A DNA stretch of 64,000 bases, taken from Aricia agestis. Its lineage: Eukaryota; Arthropoda; Insecta; Lepidoptera; Lycaenidae. The position numbers and the translations under genes are program-made. The notes beneath the pieces were generated by a model. That model was given only the letters and a program-made list of their open reading frames with translations. It ran no database searches and was not told the DNA's origin. Position 1 is the first letter of the stretch; each line of letters opens with the position of its first letter. Below are positions 44,560-56,214 of this stretch, one piece after another. The stretch lies in the NCBI RefSeq assembly GCF_905147365.1, contig NC_056420.1, forward strand, positions 6,148,001 to 6,212,000. The letters are read 5' to 3'.

Positions 44560-44812
44560 TACGTTAGGGCCGATTCACACCGGAATGGCAGCGCAGCGGC
44601 AAGCATTTTCAGTGTCTTAATAATAATATTATGATTTTAAACTTTATCTTCATTGTTGCAGTATCGCTTGAGAAACTTGGAAAGTCTCGCGGCCGCCGGC
44701 GACTTCTCAAGCGATACTATGTATTATATTGAAGATAAAGTTTAAAATCATATGACACTCAAAATGCTCGCCGCTGCGCTACCATTCCGGTGTGATTCGG
44801 CCATTAATACGA
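44560..44812. mobile_element. TIR MITE copy 2, complete
   Basis: GGGCCGATTCACACCGGAAT ... TTTTCAGTGTC on the left and GACACTCAAAATGCTCGCCG ... ACCGGTGTGATTCGGCC-type right arm form TIRs of roughly 90 bp. The sequence AAAACGCTTTAC(A/G)TTA upstream is shared with copy 1, so the two came from a local duplication. Confidence 0.7.
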
Positions 44813-45015
44813 GTAGTATGAAATTCTTAGCTTTGACTTTATTAGTCTACCATTTGTCCTATCCTGCAGCCTCCTTAGCATGGCGATTAATATTTGTTTT
44901 CGATCTCCATATAGAAGAAATAACTATAGTTTCTTGGATAAAAGTTCCAGCCTCAAAGTAATTACCAATAATTTTCCATCTTACATATTTGGTAAAGGAT
45001 GGCCCCGTGCGAGTG

Positions 45016-45024
45016 TCTTCTCAC
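45016..45024. repeat. Left 9-bp target-site duplication of the foldback element
   Basis: TCTTCTCAC directly precedes the first base of the terminal inverted repeat; identical to 54348-54356. Confidence 0.9.
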
Positions 45025-45395
45025 ACCTATGTGAAGTTAGCAACCGAGTTCAAGGTAAATGATTTTTATGTATGTCATTCGATTGTACCCGGAGTGTACC
45101 CGATTGTACCGCAATTAAAATCGTTTGTACCTCAATAGGGTAGAAATGGGGGGGTGGTAAAATTTGCTTAGCAACCGACATAAAGATACCGGAATTTCAA
45201 TGATGCCATCTGGAAGAGTATCGTTTGTACCGGATTGTACCCGTTTTTAAAGTTAATTTTTTTTTTATTTTACGCAAAAAAAAAAAAAAAAAATTTTCCC
45301 TAAAAATAAGGCTTTGTATGGAGTAGAAGGAAAGAAAGTATATAAAGCAGTTCAAATGTGTAAAAGAAGTTATTTTTTGAGGTAGATTCGTTCGG
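45025..45395 (+). repeat. Left unique terminal inverted repeat
   Basis: Not tandemly repeated. Contains TTAGCAACCGA twice (about 45037 and 45170), ATCGTTTGTACC at 45120 and 45220, and three further TTGTACC/TGTACC motifs, then homopolymer T and A runs. Apart from the homopolymers it matches 53985-54347 reversed, with no difference noticed. Confidence 0.9.
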
Positions 45396-48300
45396 TCTTG
45401 ACGAATTTTCCAATATCTTACTATAAAAGTCGGAGTTATATTTTGCAGTTTTTTTGTCGTTTGTACCTCGCCAAAACAGAAAGATTATAAAAGAAGATAC
45501 TATTCACTTTAAATTCACACAAAATTTTTTGAGGTACAAACGATTTTTCATATAGTAACAACGTCAGAAATTCGATCGGTCTTGACGAATTTTCCTATAA
45601 CTTACTATAAAACTTTGAGTTAAATTTTGCAACTTTTATCGTTTGTACCTCGCCAAAACAGAAAGATTATTAAAGAAGATACTATTCACTTTATTTTAAC
45701 ATAAAATTTTTTAAGGTACAAACGATTTTTCATATAGTAACAACGTCAGAAATTCGATCGGTCTTGCCGAATTTTCCAATATCTTACTATAAAAGTCAGA
45801 GTTAAATTTTGCAACTTTTATCGTTTGTACCTCGCCAAAACAGAAAGATTATTAAAGAAGATACTATTCACTTTATTTTCACAAAAAAATTTTTGAAGTA
45901 CAAATGATTTTTCATATAGTAACAACGTCAGAGATTCGATCGGTCTTGACGAATTTTCGAATATCTTACTATAAAACTCGGAGTCAAATTTTGCAATTTT
46001 ATCGCTTGTACCTCGCTAAAACCGAAAGATTATAAAAGAAGATATTATTCACTTCATAATTATATAAAAAATTTTGAGGTACAAACGATTTTTCATATAG
46101 TAACAACGTCAGAGATTCGATTGGTCTTGACGAATTTTCGAATATCTTACTATAAAACTCGGAGTCAAATTTTGCAATTTTTGTCGTTTATACCTCGCCA
46201 AAACAGAAAAATTATTAAAGAAAATACTATTCACTTTATTTTCACAAAAAAATTTTTGAAGTACAAACGATTTTTCATATAGTAACAACGTCAGAGATTC
46301 GATCGGTCTTGACGAATTTTCGAATATCTTACTATAAAACTTGGAGTCAAATTTTGCAACTTTTATCGCTTGTACCTCGCTAAAACCAAAAGATTATAAA
46401 AGAAGATATTATTCACTTCATATTTATATAAAAAATTTTGAGGTACAAACGATTTTTCATATAGTAACAACGTTAGAGATTCGATCGGTCTTGACGAATT
46501 TTCGAATATCTTACTATAAAACTCGGAGTCAATATTTTGCAACTTTTATCGTTTGTACCTCGCCAAAATCGAAAAATTATTAAAGAAAATACTAATCACT
46601 TCATACTAACACAAAAAAATTTGAGGTACAAACGATTTTTCATATAGTAACAACGTCAGAGATTCGATCGGTCTTGACGAATTTTCGAATATCTTACTAT
46701 AAAACTCGGAGTCAAATTTTGCAATTTTTGTCGTTTGTGCCTCGCCAAAACAGAAAAATTATTAAAGGAGATACTATTCACTTTATACCCACTCAAAATT
46801 TTTTGAGGTACAAACGATTTTTCATATAGTAACAACGTCAGAGATTCTATCGGTCTTGACGAATTTTCGAATATCTTACTATAAAACTCGGAGTCAAATT
46901 TTGCAACTTTTATCGTTTGTACCTCGCCAAAACCGAAAAATTATTAAAGAAGATACTATTCATTTCATATTTACACAAAAACATTTGAGGTACAAAAGAT
47001 TTTTCATATAGTAACAACGTCAGAGATTCGATCGGTCTTGACGAATTTTCGAATATCTTACTATAAAACTCGGAGTCAAATTTTGCAAATTTTATCGTTT
47101 GTACCTCGCCAAAACCGGAAAATTATTAAAGAAGATACTATTCATTTCATATGAACACAAAAAAAATTGAGGTACAAACGATTTTTTAATATAGTAACAA
47201 CGTCAGAGATTCGATCGGTCTTGACGAATTTTCAAATATCTTACTATAAAACTCGGAGTCAAATTTTGCAATTTTTGTCGTTTGTACCTCGCCAAAACAG
47301 AAAAATTATTAAAGAAGATACTATTCACTTTATTTTCACAAAAAAATTTTTGAAGTACAAACGATTTTTCATATAGTAACAACGTCAGAGATTCGATCGG
47401 TCTTGACAAATTTTCCTATATCTAACTATGAAACTCGGAGTTAAATTTTGTAACTTTTATCGTCTGTACCTCGCCAAAACCGAAAGATTATAAAATAAGA
47501 TACTATTCACTTCATATTTACACAAAAAAATTTGAGGTACAAACGATTTTTCATATAGTAACAACGTCAGAGATTCGATCGGTCTTGACGAATTTTCCAA
47601 TATCTTACTATAAAACTCGGAGTCAAATTTTGCAACTTTTGTCCTTTGTACCTCGCCAAAACAGAAAAATTATTAAAGAAGATACTATTCACTTCATATT
47701 CAATCAAAATTTTTTGAGGTACAAACGATTTTTCATATAGTAACAACGTCAGAGATTCGATCGGTCTTGACGAATTTTTGAATATCTTACTATAAAACTC
47801 GGAGTCAAATTTTGCAACTTTTATCGTTTGTACCTCGCCAAAACCGAAAAATTATTAAAGAAGATACTATTCATTTCATATGAACACAAAAAAAATTGAG
47901 GTACAAACGATTTTTTAATATAGTAACAACGTCAGAGATTCGATCGGTCTTGACGAATTTTCGAATATCTTACTATAAAACTCGGAGTCAAATTTTGCAA
48001 TTTTTGTCGTTTGTACCTCGCCAAAACAGAAAAATTATTAAAGAAGATACTATTCACTTTATTTTCACAAAAAAATTTTTGAAGTACAAACGATTTTTCA
48101 TATAGTAACAACGTCAGAGATTCGATCGGTCTTGACGAATTTTCCAATATCTTACTATAAAACTCGGAGTCAAATTTTGCAACTTTTGTCGTTTGTACCT
48201 CGCCAAAACAGAAAAATTATTAAAGAAGATACTATTCACTTCATATTCAATCAAAATTTTTTGAGGTACAAACGATTTTTCATATAGTAACAACGTCAGA

Positions 48301-48655
48301 GATTCGATCGGTCTTGACGAATTTTTGAATATCTTACTATAAAACTCGGAGTCAAATTTTGCAACTTTTATCGTTTGTACCTCGCCAAAACTGAAAAATT
48401 ATTAAAGAAGATACTATTCATTTCATATGAACACAAAAAAATTTGAGGTACAAACGATTTTTCATATAGTAACAACGTCAGAGATTCGATCGGTCTTGAC
48501 GAAATTTCCTATAACTTACTATAAAACTCGGAGTCAAATTTTGCAACTTTTGTCGTTTGTACCTCGCCAAAACAGAAAAATTATTAAAGAAGATACTATT
48601 TACTTCATATTCAATCAAAATTTTTTGAGGTACAAACGATTTTTCATATAGTAAC
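45396..48655 (+). repeat. Left-arm tandem array, ~17 units of 181-183 bp
   Basis: The marker ACGTC in GTAACAACGTCAGAGATTCG recurs at 45561, 45743, 45925, 46106, 46288, 46470, 46653, 46835, 47017, 47200, 47382, 47563, 47746, 47929, 48111, 48293 and 48475. The next unit stops after CATATAGTAACA at 48655. Unit variants recur in blocks: 47.15-47.38 kb matches 47.88-48.11 kb (shift 729 bp, four units) and 47.69-47.88 matches 48.24-48.42 kb (shift 547 bp, three units). Confidence 0.93.
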
Positions 48656-51600
48656 ATACAGGTTTCATAGTAAGATACAGGAAAATTCGTCAAAACCTGA
48701 CGAAAAAAAAGAATCTCTGACGTTGTTACTATGTGAAAAATAAAATGTTTTAAAAAACAAATTAAGTGAATATATGGTGGATAGTATTTTCCTTAATAAT
48801 CTTTCTGTTTTGGCGAGATACAAACGATAATAGTTACAAAATTTAACTCCGAGTTTCATAGTAAGATACAGGAAAATTCGTCAAAACCGATCGAATCTCT
48901 GACGTTGTTACTATGTGAAAAATCAATTGTTTTAAAAAACGAATTGTGTGAGTGTAAAATGGATAGTATTTTCTTTAATAATCTTTCTGTTTTGTCGAGG
49001 TACAAACGATAAAAGTTACAAAATTTAACTCCGAGTTTCATAGTAAGATATAGGAAAATTCGTCAAGACCGATCGAATCTCTAACGTTGTTACTAAATGA
49101 AAAATCGTTTGTTTTAAAAAAATATTGTGTGAATTTAAAGTGGATAGTATTTTCTTTAATAATCTTTCTGTTTTGTCGAGGTACAAACGATAAAAGTTAC
49201 AAAATGTAACTCCGAGTTTCATAGTAAGATACAGGAAAATTCGTCAAGACCGATCGAATCTCTGACGTTGTTACTATGTGAAAAATCGTTTAATTAAAAA
49301 AACAATTATGTGAATATAAGGTGGATAGTATGTTCTTTAATAATCTTTCTGTTTTGGCGAGGTACAAACGATAAAAGTTACAAAATTTAACTCCGAGTTT
49401 CATAGTAAGATACAGGAAAATTCGTCAAGACCGATCGAATCTCTGACGTTGTTACTATGTGAAAAATCAATTGTTTTAAAAAACAAATTGAGTAATTATA
49501 AAATGGATAGTATTTTCTTTAATAATCTTTCTGTTTTGTCGAAGTACAAACGATAAAAGTTACAAAATTTAACTCCGAGTTTCATAGTAAGATACAGGAA
49601 AATTCGTCAAGACCGATCGAATCTCTGACGTTGTTACTATATGAAAAATCGTTTGTAACTCAATTTTTTGTGTAAAAATGAACTGAATAGTATCTTCTTT
49701 TATAATCTTTCGGTTTTGGCGAGGTACAAACGATAAAAGTTACAAAATTTAACTCCGAGTTTATAGTAAGATATAGGAAAATTCGTCAAGACCGATCGAA
49801 TCTCTGACGTTGTTACTATGTGAAAAATCGTTTATTTAAAAAAAAAATATTTGAATATAAGGTGGATAGTATCTTCTTTAATAATCTTTCTGTTTTGTCG
49901 AGGTACAAACGATAAAAGTTACAAAATTCAACTCCGAGTTTCATAGTAAGATACAGGAAAATTCGTCAAGACCGATCGAATCTCTGACGTTGTTACTATG
50001 TGAAAAATCAATTGTTTTAAAAAACAAATTGTGTGATTATAAAGTGGATAGTATTTTCTTTAATAATCTTTCTGTTTTGTCGAAGTACAAACGACAAAAG
50101 TTGCAAAATTTGACTCCGAGTTTTATAGTAAGATATTCGAAAATTCGTCAATACCGATCGAATCTCTGACGTTGTTACTATATGAAAAATCGTTTGTACC
50201 TCAAAATTTTTTGTGTAAAAATGAACTGAATAGTATTTTCTTTTATTATCTTTCGGTTTTGGCGAGGTACAAACGATAAAAGTTGCAAAATTTGACTCCG
50301 AGTTTTATAGTAAGATACAGGAAAATTCGTCAAGACCGATCGAATCTCTGACGTTGTTACTATGTGAAAAATCAATTGTTTTAAAAAACAAATTGTGTGA
50401 TTATAAAGTTGATAGTATTTTTTTTAATAATCTTTCTGTTTTGTCGAAGTTCAAACGACAAAAGTTGCAAAATTTGACTCCGAGTTTTATAGTAAGATAT
50501 TCGAAAATTCGTCAATACCGATCGAATCTCTGACGTTGTTACTATATGAAAAATCGTTTGTACCTCAAAAATTTTTATGTAAAAATGAACTGAATAGTAT
50601 CTTCTTTTATAATCTTTCAGTTTTGGCGAGGTACAAACGATAAAAGTTGCAAAATTTGACTCCGAGTTTTATAGTAAGATATTCGAAAATTCGTCAAGAC
50701 CGATAGAATATCTGACGTTGTTACTATATGAAAAATCGTTTTAACTTATAATTTTTTTTTGTTAATATGAAGTGAATAGAATCTTCTTTTATAATCTTTC
50801 AGTTTTGGCGAGGTACAAACGATAAAAGTTGCAAAATTTTACTCCAAGTTTTATAGTAAGATATTGGAAAATTCGTCAAGACCGATCGAATCTCTGACGT
50901 TGTTACTATATGAAAAATCGTTTGTACCTCAAAAAATTTTGAGTGAGTATGAAGTGAATAGTATCTTCTTTAATAATCTTTCTGTTTTGTCGAAGTACAA
51001 ACGACAAAAGTTGCAAAATTTGACTCCGAGTTTTATAGTAAGATATTCGAAAATTCGTCAATACCGATCGAATCTCTGACGTTGTTACTATATGAAAAAT
51101 CGTTTGTACCTCAAAAATTTTTATGTAAAAATGAACTGATTAGTATCTTCTTTTATAATCTTTCGGTTTTGGCGAGGTACAAACGATAAAAGTTGCAAAA
51201 TTTGACTCCGAGTTTTATAGTAAGATATTCGAAAATTCGTCAAGACCGATCGAATCTCTGACGTTATCACTATATGAAAAATCGTTTGTACCTCAAATTT
51301 TTTTTTGGAAATATGAAGTGAATAGTATCTTCTTTTATAATCTTTCTTTTTTGGCGAGGTACAAACGACAAAAGTTGCAAAATTTGACTCCGAGTTTTAT
51401 AGTAAGATATTCGAAAATTCGTCAAGACCGATCGAATCTCTTACGTTGTTACTATATGAAAAATCGTTTGTTCCTCAAAATTTTTTGTGAAAAATGAACT
51501 TAATAGTATCTTCTTTTATAATCTTTCGGTTTTGGCGAGGTACAAACGATAAAAGTTGCAAAATTTGACTCCGAGTTTTATAGTAAGATATTCGAAATGT

Positions 51601-53984
51601 CGTCAAGACCGATCGAATCTCTGACGTTGTTACTATATGAAAAATCGTTTGTACCTCAAAAAATTTTGAGTGAATATGAAGTGAATAGTATCTTCTTTTA
51701 TAGTCTTTCGGTTTTGGCGAGGTACAAACGATAAAAGTTGCAAAATATGACTCCGAGTTTTATAGTAAGATATTGGAAAATTCGTCAAGACCGATCGAAT
51801 CTCTGACGTTGTTACTATATGAAAAATCGTTTGTACCTCAAAAAATTTTGAGTGAATATGAAGTGAATAGTATCTTCTTTAATAATTTTTCTGTTTTGGC
51901 GAGGTACAAACGACAAAAGTTGCAAAATTTGACTCCGAGTTTTATAGTAAGATATTCGAAATGTCGTCAAGACCAATAGAATATCTGACGTTGTTACTAT
52001 ATGAAAAATCGTTTGTACCTCAAAATTTTTTGTGTAAAAATGAACTAAATAGTATCTTGTTTTATAATCTTTCGGTTTTGGCGAGGTACAAACGATAAAA
52101 ATTGCAAAATTTGACTCCGAGTTTTATAGTAAGATATTCGAAAATTCGTCAAGACCGATCGAATCTCTGACGTTATCACTATATGAAAAATTGTTTGTAC
52201 CTCAAATTTTTTTTTTTGAAATATGAAGTGAATAGTATCTTCTTTTATAATCTTTATGTTTTGGCGAGGTACAAACGATAAAAGTTGCAAAATTTTACTC
52301 CAAGTTTTATAGTAAGATATTGGAAAATTCGTCAAGACCGATCGAATCTCTGACGTTGTTACTATATGAAAAATCGTTTGTACCTCAAAAAATTTTGAGT
52401 GAATATGAAGTGAATAGTATCTTCTTTAATAATTTTTCTGTTTTGGCGAGGTACAAACGACAAAAGTTGCAAAATTTGACTCCGAGTTTTATAGTAAGAT
52501 ATTCGAAAATTCGTCAAGACCGATAGAATATCTGACGTTGTTACTATATGAAAAATCGTTTGTACCTCAAAATTTTTTGTGTAAAAATGAACTGAATAGT
52601 ATCTTCTTTTATAATCTATCGGTTTTGGCGAGGTACAAACGATAAAAGTTGCAAAATTTGACTCCGAGTTTTATAGTAAGATATTCGAAAATTCGTCAAG
52701 ACCGATCGAATCTCTGACGTTATCACTATATGAAAAATCGTTTGTACCTCAAATTTTTTTTTGGAAATATGAAGTGAATAGTATCTTCTTTTATAATCTT
52801 TCTGTTTTGGCGAGGTACAAACGACAAAAGTTGCAAAATTTGACTCCGAGTTTTATAGTAAGATATTCGAAAATTCGTCAAGACCGATCGAATCTCTGAC
52901 GTTGTTACTATATGAAAAATCGTTTGTACCTCAAAATTTTTTGTGTAAAAATGAACTGAATAGTATCTTCTTTTATAATCTATCGGTTTTGGCGAGGTAC
53001 AAACGATAAAAGTTGCAAAATTTGACTCCGAGTTTTATAGTAAGATATTCGAAAATTCGTCAAGACCGATCGAATCTCTGACGTTATCACTATACTTTTG
53101 TCGTTTGTACCTCAAATTTTTTTTTGGAAATATGAAGTGAATAGTATCTTCTTTTATAATCTTTCTGTTTTGGCGAGGTACAAACGACAAAAGTTGCAAA
53201 ATTTGACTCCGAGTTTTATAGTAAGATATTCGAAAATTCGTCAAGACCGATCGAATCTCTGACGTTGTTACTATATGAAAAATCGTTTGTACCTCAAAAT
53301 TTTTTGTGAAAAATGAACTTAATAGTATCTTCTTTAATAATTTTTCTGTTTTGGCGAGGTACAAACGACAAAAGTTGCAAAATTTGACTCCGAGTTTTAT
53401 AGTAAGATATTGGAAAATTCGTCAAGACCGATCGAATCTCTGACGTTGTTACTATATGAAAAATCGTTTGTTCCTCAAAAAATTTTGAGTGAATATGAAG
53501 TGAATAGTATCTTCTTTAATAATTTTTCTGTTTTGGCGAGGTACAAACGACAAAAGTTGCAAAATTTGACTCCGAGTTTTATAGTAAGATATTCGAAATG
53601 TCGTCAAGACCGATAGAATATCTGACGTTGTTACTATATGAAAAATCGTTTGTACCTCAAATTTTTTTTTGGAAATATGAAGTGAATAGTATCTTCTTTT
53701 ATAATCTTTCTGTTTTGGCGAGGTACAGACGATAAAAGTTGCAAAATTTTACTCCAAGTTTTATAGTAAGTTATAGGAAAATTCGTCAAGACCGATCGAA
53801 TTTCTGACGTTGTTACTATATGAAAAATCGTTTGTACCTCAAAAAATTTTGTGTGAATTTAAAGAGAATAGTATCTTCTTTTATAATCTTTCTGTTTTGG
53901 CGAGGTACAAACGACAAAAAAACTGCAAAATATAACTCCGACTTTTATAGTAAGATATTGGAAAATTCGTCAAGACCGAACGAA
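48656..53984 (-). repeat. Right-arm tandem array, ~29 units of 179-183 bp
   Basis: The inverse marker GACGTT recurs 29 times from 48719 to 53806. The innermost ~8 units (to about 50.1 kb) form a distinct subtype with TTAACTCCGAG, GTTACAAAA and TAAGATACAGG; outer units have TTTGACTCCGAG, GTTGCAAAA and TAAGATATTCG and are closer to the left arm. Blocks with ACGTTATCAC recur at 51260, 52169, 52716 and 53080, spaced by whole numbers of units. Confidence 0.93.
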
Positions 53985-54347
53985 TCTACCTCAAAAAATA
54001 ACTTCTTTTACACATTTGAACTGCTTTATATACTTTCTTTCCTTCTACTCCATACAAAGCCTTATTTTTAGGGAAAATTTTTTTTGTTTTTTTTTTTCGT
54101 AAAATAAAAAAAAAATTAACTTTAAAAACGGGTACAATCCGGTACAAACGATACTCTTCCAGATGGCATCATTGAAATTCCGGTATCTTTATGTCGGTTG
54201 CTAAGCAAATTTTACCACCCCCCCATTTCTACCCTATTGAGGTACAAACGATTTTAATTGCGGTACAATCGGGTACACTCCGGGTACAATCGAATGACAT
54301 ACATAAAAATCATTTACCTTGAACTCGGTTGCTAACTTCACATAGGT
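53985..54347 (-). repeat. Right unique terminal inverted repeat
   Basis: Reverse complement of 45025-45395, ending CACATAGGT at 54347. Confidence 0.9.
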
Positions 54348-54356
54348 TCTTCTCAC
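54348..54356. repeat. Right 9-bp target-site duplication of the foldback element
   Basis: TCTTCTCAC, identical to 45016-45024; followed by unrelated flank TGGGCTCGTTCC. Confidence 0.9.
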
Positions 54357-54471
54357 TGGGCTCGTTCCTAAACCGGTGGTAGGCATAGCCTCTACGTTCA
54401 AAAAGTGTATTCATATTAGCTGTTTTGAATATAAATATATGTTTTTTTTTATGCGTGAACGAAGACAACAA

Positions 54472-54620
54472 CTATACTAACATTATTATAAATGCGAAAG
54501 TGTATCTGACAGTCTGTTAACTCTTCACGCCCAAACCGCTGAACTGATTTTGTTAAAATTTGGTAATCTTAATCGCGATAAACGAATTTTGGCGCAACGG
54601 AGTTGCGAGCGACATGTACT
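54472..54620 (+). mobile_element. Short Helitron H1, decayed end
   Basis: AATGCGAAAGTGTATCTGAC, CTCTTCACGCCCAAACCGC, CGCAACGGAGTTGCG hairpin, then GAGCGACATGTAC where CTAG is expected. The middle GAGTCCCGGG section is deleted. Confidence 0.6.
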
Positions 54621-54972
54621 TTCGGTATGTTTCAAATGCCGAAAATATAAAAATGTACGAGGTATTTTAATGTGTATTCCATTTTCCATTCTTCCTCAAA
54701 CCGTCGTGTCCCGATATCAATTCCCACAGTAATAAACCCAAAGGAATATTTTATGGAACATAACGCAAACTACTTATCATGTACGAATTTTATTTAGGCT
54801 ACAAAAATACAGCCACAAACGTATTGGAATAGTTCGGAGATATAAAATGATTTGAATAGACTTGCCGTGCTTGTTTTTTTCTACTGATCTTCACAGATTA
54901 TTCTGTTTTTCGAAGAAAATACTTATTTTGGGACAAGGAAAAAAATGTAAAATGCAAAACTCTTGTCTTTTT

Positions 54973-55388
54973 TAGGGTTCCGTACCCAAAGGGTAAAAAC
55001 GGGACCCTATTACTAAGACTTCGTTGTCTGTCCATCTGTTCGTCTGTCCGTCTGTCTGTCTGTATGTCTGTCTCCAGGTTATAACTCAAGAACGGTAATA
55101 GCTAGAGAGTTGAAATTTTCATAGATTATGTATACCTGTTGCTGCTAATTTTCCTATGGGTTATATTTTACCTGAAATAAACGTATTTTTTTTTTTTATA
55201 ACAACCAATACTAAAAACAAAATAAAATAAATATTTAAGGGGGGCTCCCATGCAATAAACGTGTTTTTTTGTTTTTTTTTTTGGTCTATATCAATAATGG
55301 CAACAGTAATAATACTTTAATATTTTGGTCTGATTTTGCTACGGAAACTTTCGCGCGCGAGTCCGACTCGAACTTGGCCGATTTTTTT
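54973..55388 (+). repeat. Repeat C copy
   Basis: TAGGGTTCCGTACCCAAAGG start; ends GCGCGAGTCCGACTCGAACT then TGGCCGATTTTTTT. The best preserved of the three copies; contains a T-rich internal expansion. Confidence 0.62.
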
Positions 55389-55863
55389 CTGTTCTGCCAC
55401 ACTCCCACAATCCGATCTTATCTTTGATTTTGAAATTCGATAAGTTAGTATAGAAAAGGAAAACTTTTATATAACTTTAGTTTTTACATGTTACATGCAA
55501 CCAGCTTAAAAATGCAAAATATGTGTTGAAAATAATATTATTTTTCTTGAGCATGAAAATATAAAAATTTAAAATACTGATACAACTTTTTGCCACATCA
55601 AATAATTATTTATTAGTCAATTCAATAATCCAACGCTTATTGGAATTGAATAACAAAATAAATAATTGCAATACAGTAATAGATCCGTCTGAAAAGTTAA
55701 TTGCTCCGTCTGCGGCTTGTTAGAGCTTCCTACAATCACAATAGGCAGAACGAACCAGTAGCCCGACTTAGAAGAGTTCTCAAAATGTATACGTTTGACG
55801 TGGTATATCATATCGACTGGCACACACCTTGACAGAACGTTGGTCAGCCTTTCGTAGCACATT
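55389..55863. other. No recognisable gene
   Basis: AT-rich; the ORF at 55617-55862 (minus) has no recognisable features. Confidence 0.35.
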
Positions 55864-56077
55864 TAGGGTGAAGCCAATATTTTGAGCGTAATTTGTGAGT
55901 TGTGAGTAGCAGAATTTTGGCTGGCAGAAATTCTGCTGCATTCAGTTTCATACAAAAGTCCTGTTTGATTCACACGAGCGTAATTTTGTGAGTCATGATT
56001 TGTGTGAAAAGATATTTACGCGACCGAAATTCTGCGACTCACTACTCACAAAATTACGCTCGTTTGACTTCACCCTT
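55864..56077. mobile_element. MITE with TTA target, PIF/Harbinger-like
   Basis: GGGTGAAG at the left and CTTCACCC at the right, with inner arms GAGCGTAATTTGTGAG / CTCACAAAATTACGCTC. TTA is present on both sides, as expected for PIF/Harbinger elements. No coding capacity. Confidence 0.65.
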
Positions 56078-56079
56078 AG

Positions 56080-56214
56080 GGTCAATTCAGACCGCAACGC
56101 GACGCATAGATGCATTTCTAAATTTGTACTGAATTGACAGATTGCGTGAGACGTCTTGCAAATCTATACAAATTTAGAAATGCATCTACTCGTCGCGTTG
56201 GGGTCTGAATTGAC
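56080..56214. mobile_element. Intact MITE (GGTCAATTCAGA family)
   Basis: GGGTCAATTCAGACCGCAAC left, GTTGGGGTCTGAATTGACCC right, and inner arms GCATAGATGCATTTCTAAAT / ATTTAGAAATGCATCTAC. It directly abuts the previous MITE. Reference copy for the broken members at 9450 and 18397. Confidence 0.72.

Larger units (their letters stand above)
45025..54347. mobile_element. Giant foldback-type element, 9.3 kb, built of ~182-bp tandem units
   Basis: Bounded by identical 9-bp direct repeats and starting ACCTATGTGAAGTTAGC at both ends in inverted orientation. Each end has ~370 bp of unique TIR. Inside lie a left array (about 17 units) and a right array (about 29 units) of the same unit in opposite orientation, meeting at about 48655. 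No transposase: ORFs inside are 60-109 codons and arise from the repeat. Architecture and 9-bp duplication match Foldback elements of Drosophila, which belong with the Mutator superfamily, but no sequence match is known to me. The element is non-autonomous or a derivative. Direct assembly artefact is unlikely, because the arms differ in unit number and type and the flanks share only the target duplication. Confidence 0.9.

Noticed and set aside
45396..48655. CRISPR array, or a plain centromeric satellite
   Set aside because: Units are contiguous with no spacers and are far longer than CRISPR repeats. The array is bounded by TIRs and a 9-bp target duplication, which a plain satellite would lack.
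47167..53616. Recurrent 60-109-codon ORFs inside the tandem array (for example four near-identical ones starting MENSSRPIES)
   Set aside because: They are translations of the 182-bp unit. The unit length is not a multiple of three, so no frame continues across units. No domain is recognisable and both strands yield similar ORFs.
45025..54347. Helitron carrying a minisatellite
   Set aside because: No 5' TC or 3' hairpin-CTAG end. It has inverted termini and a target duplication, which Helitrons do not have.
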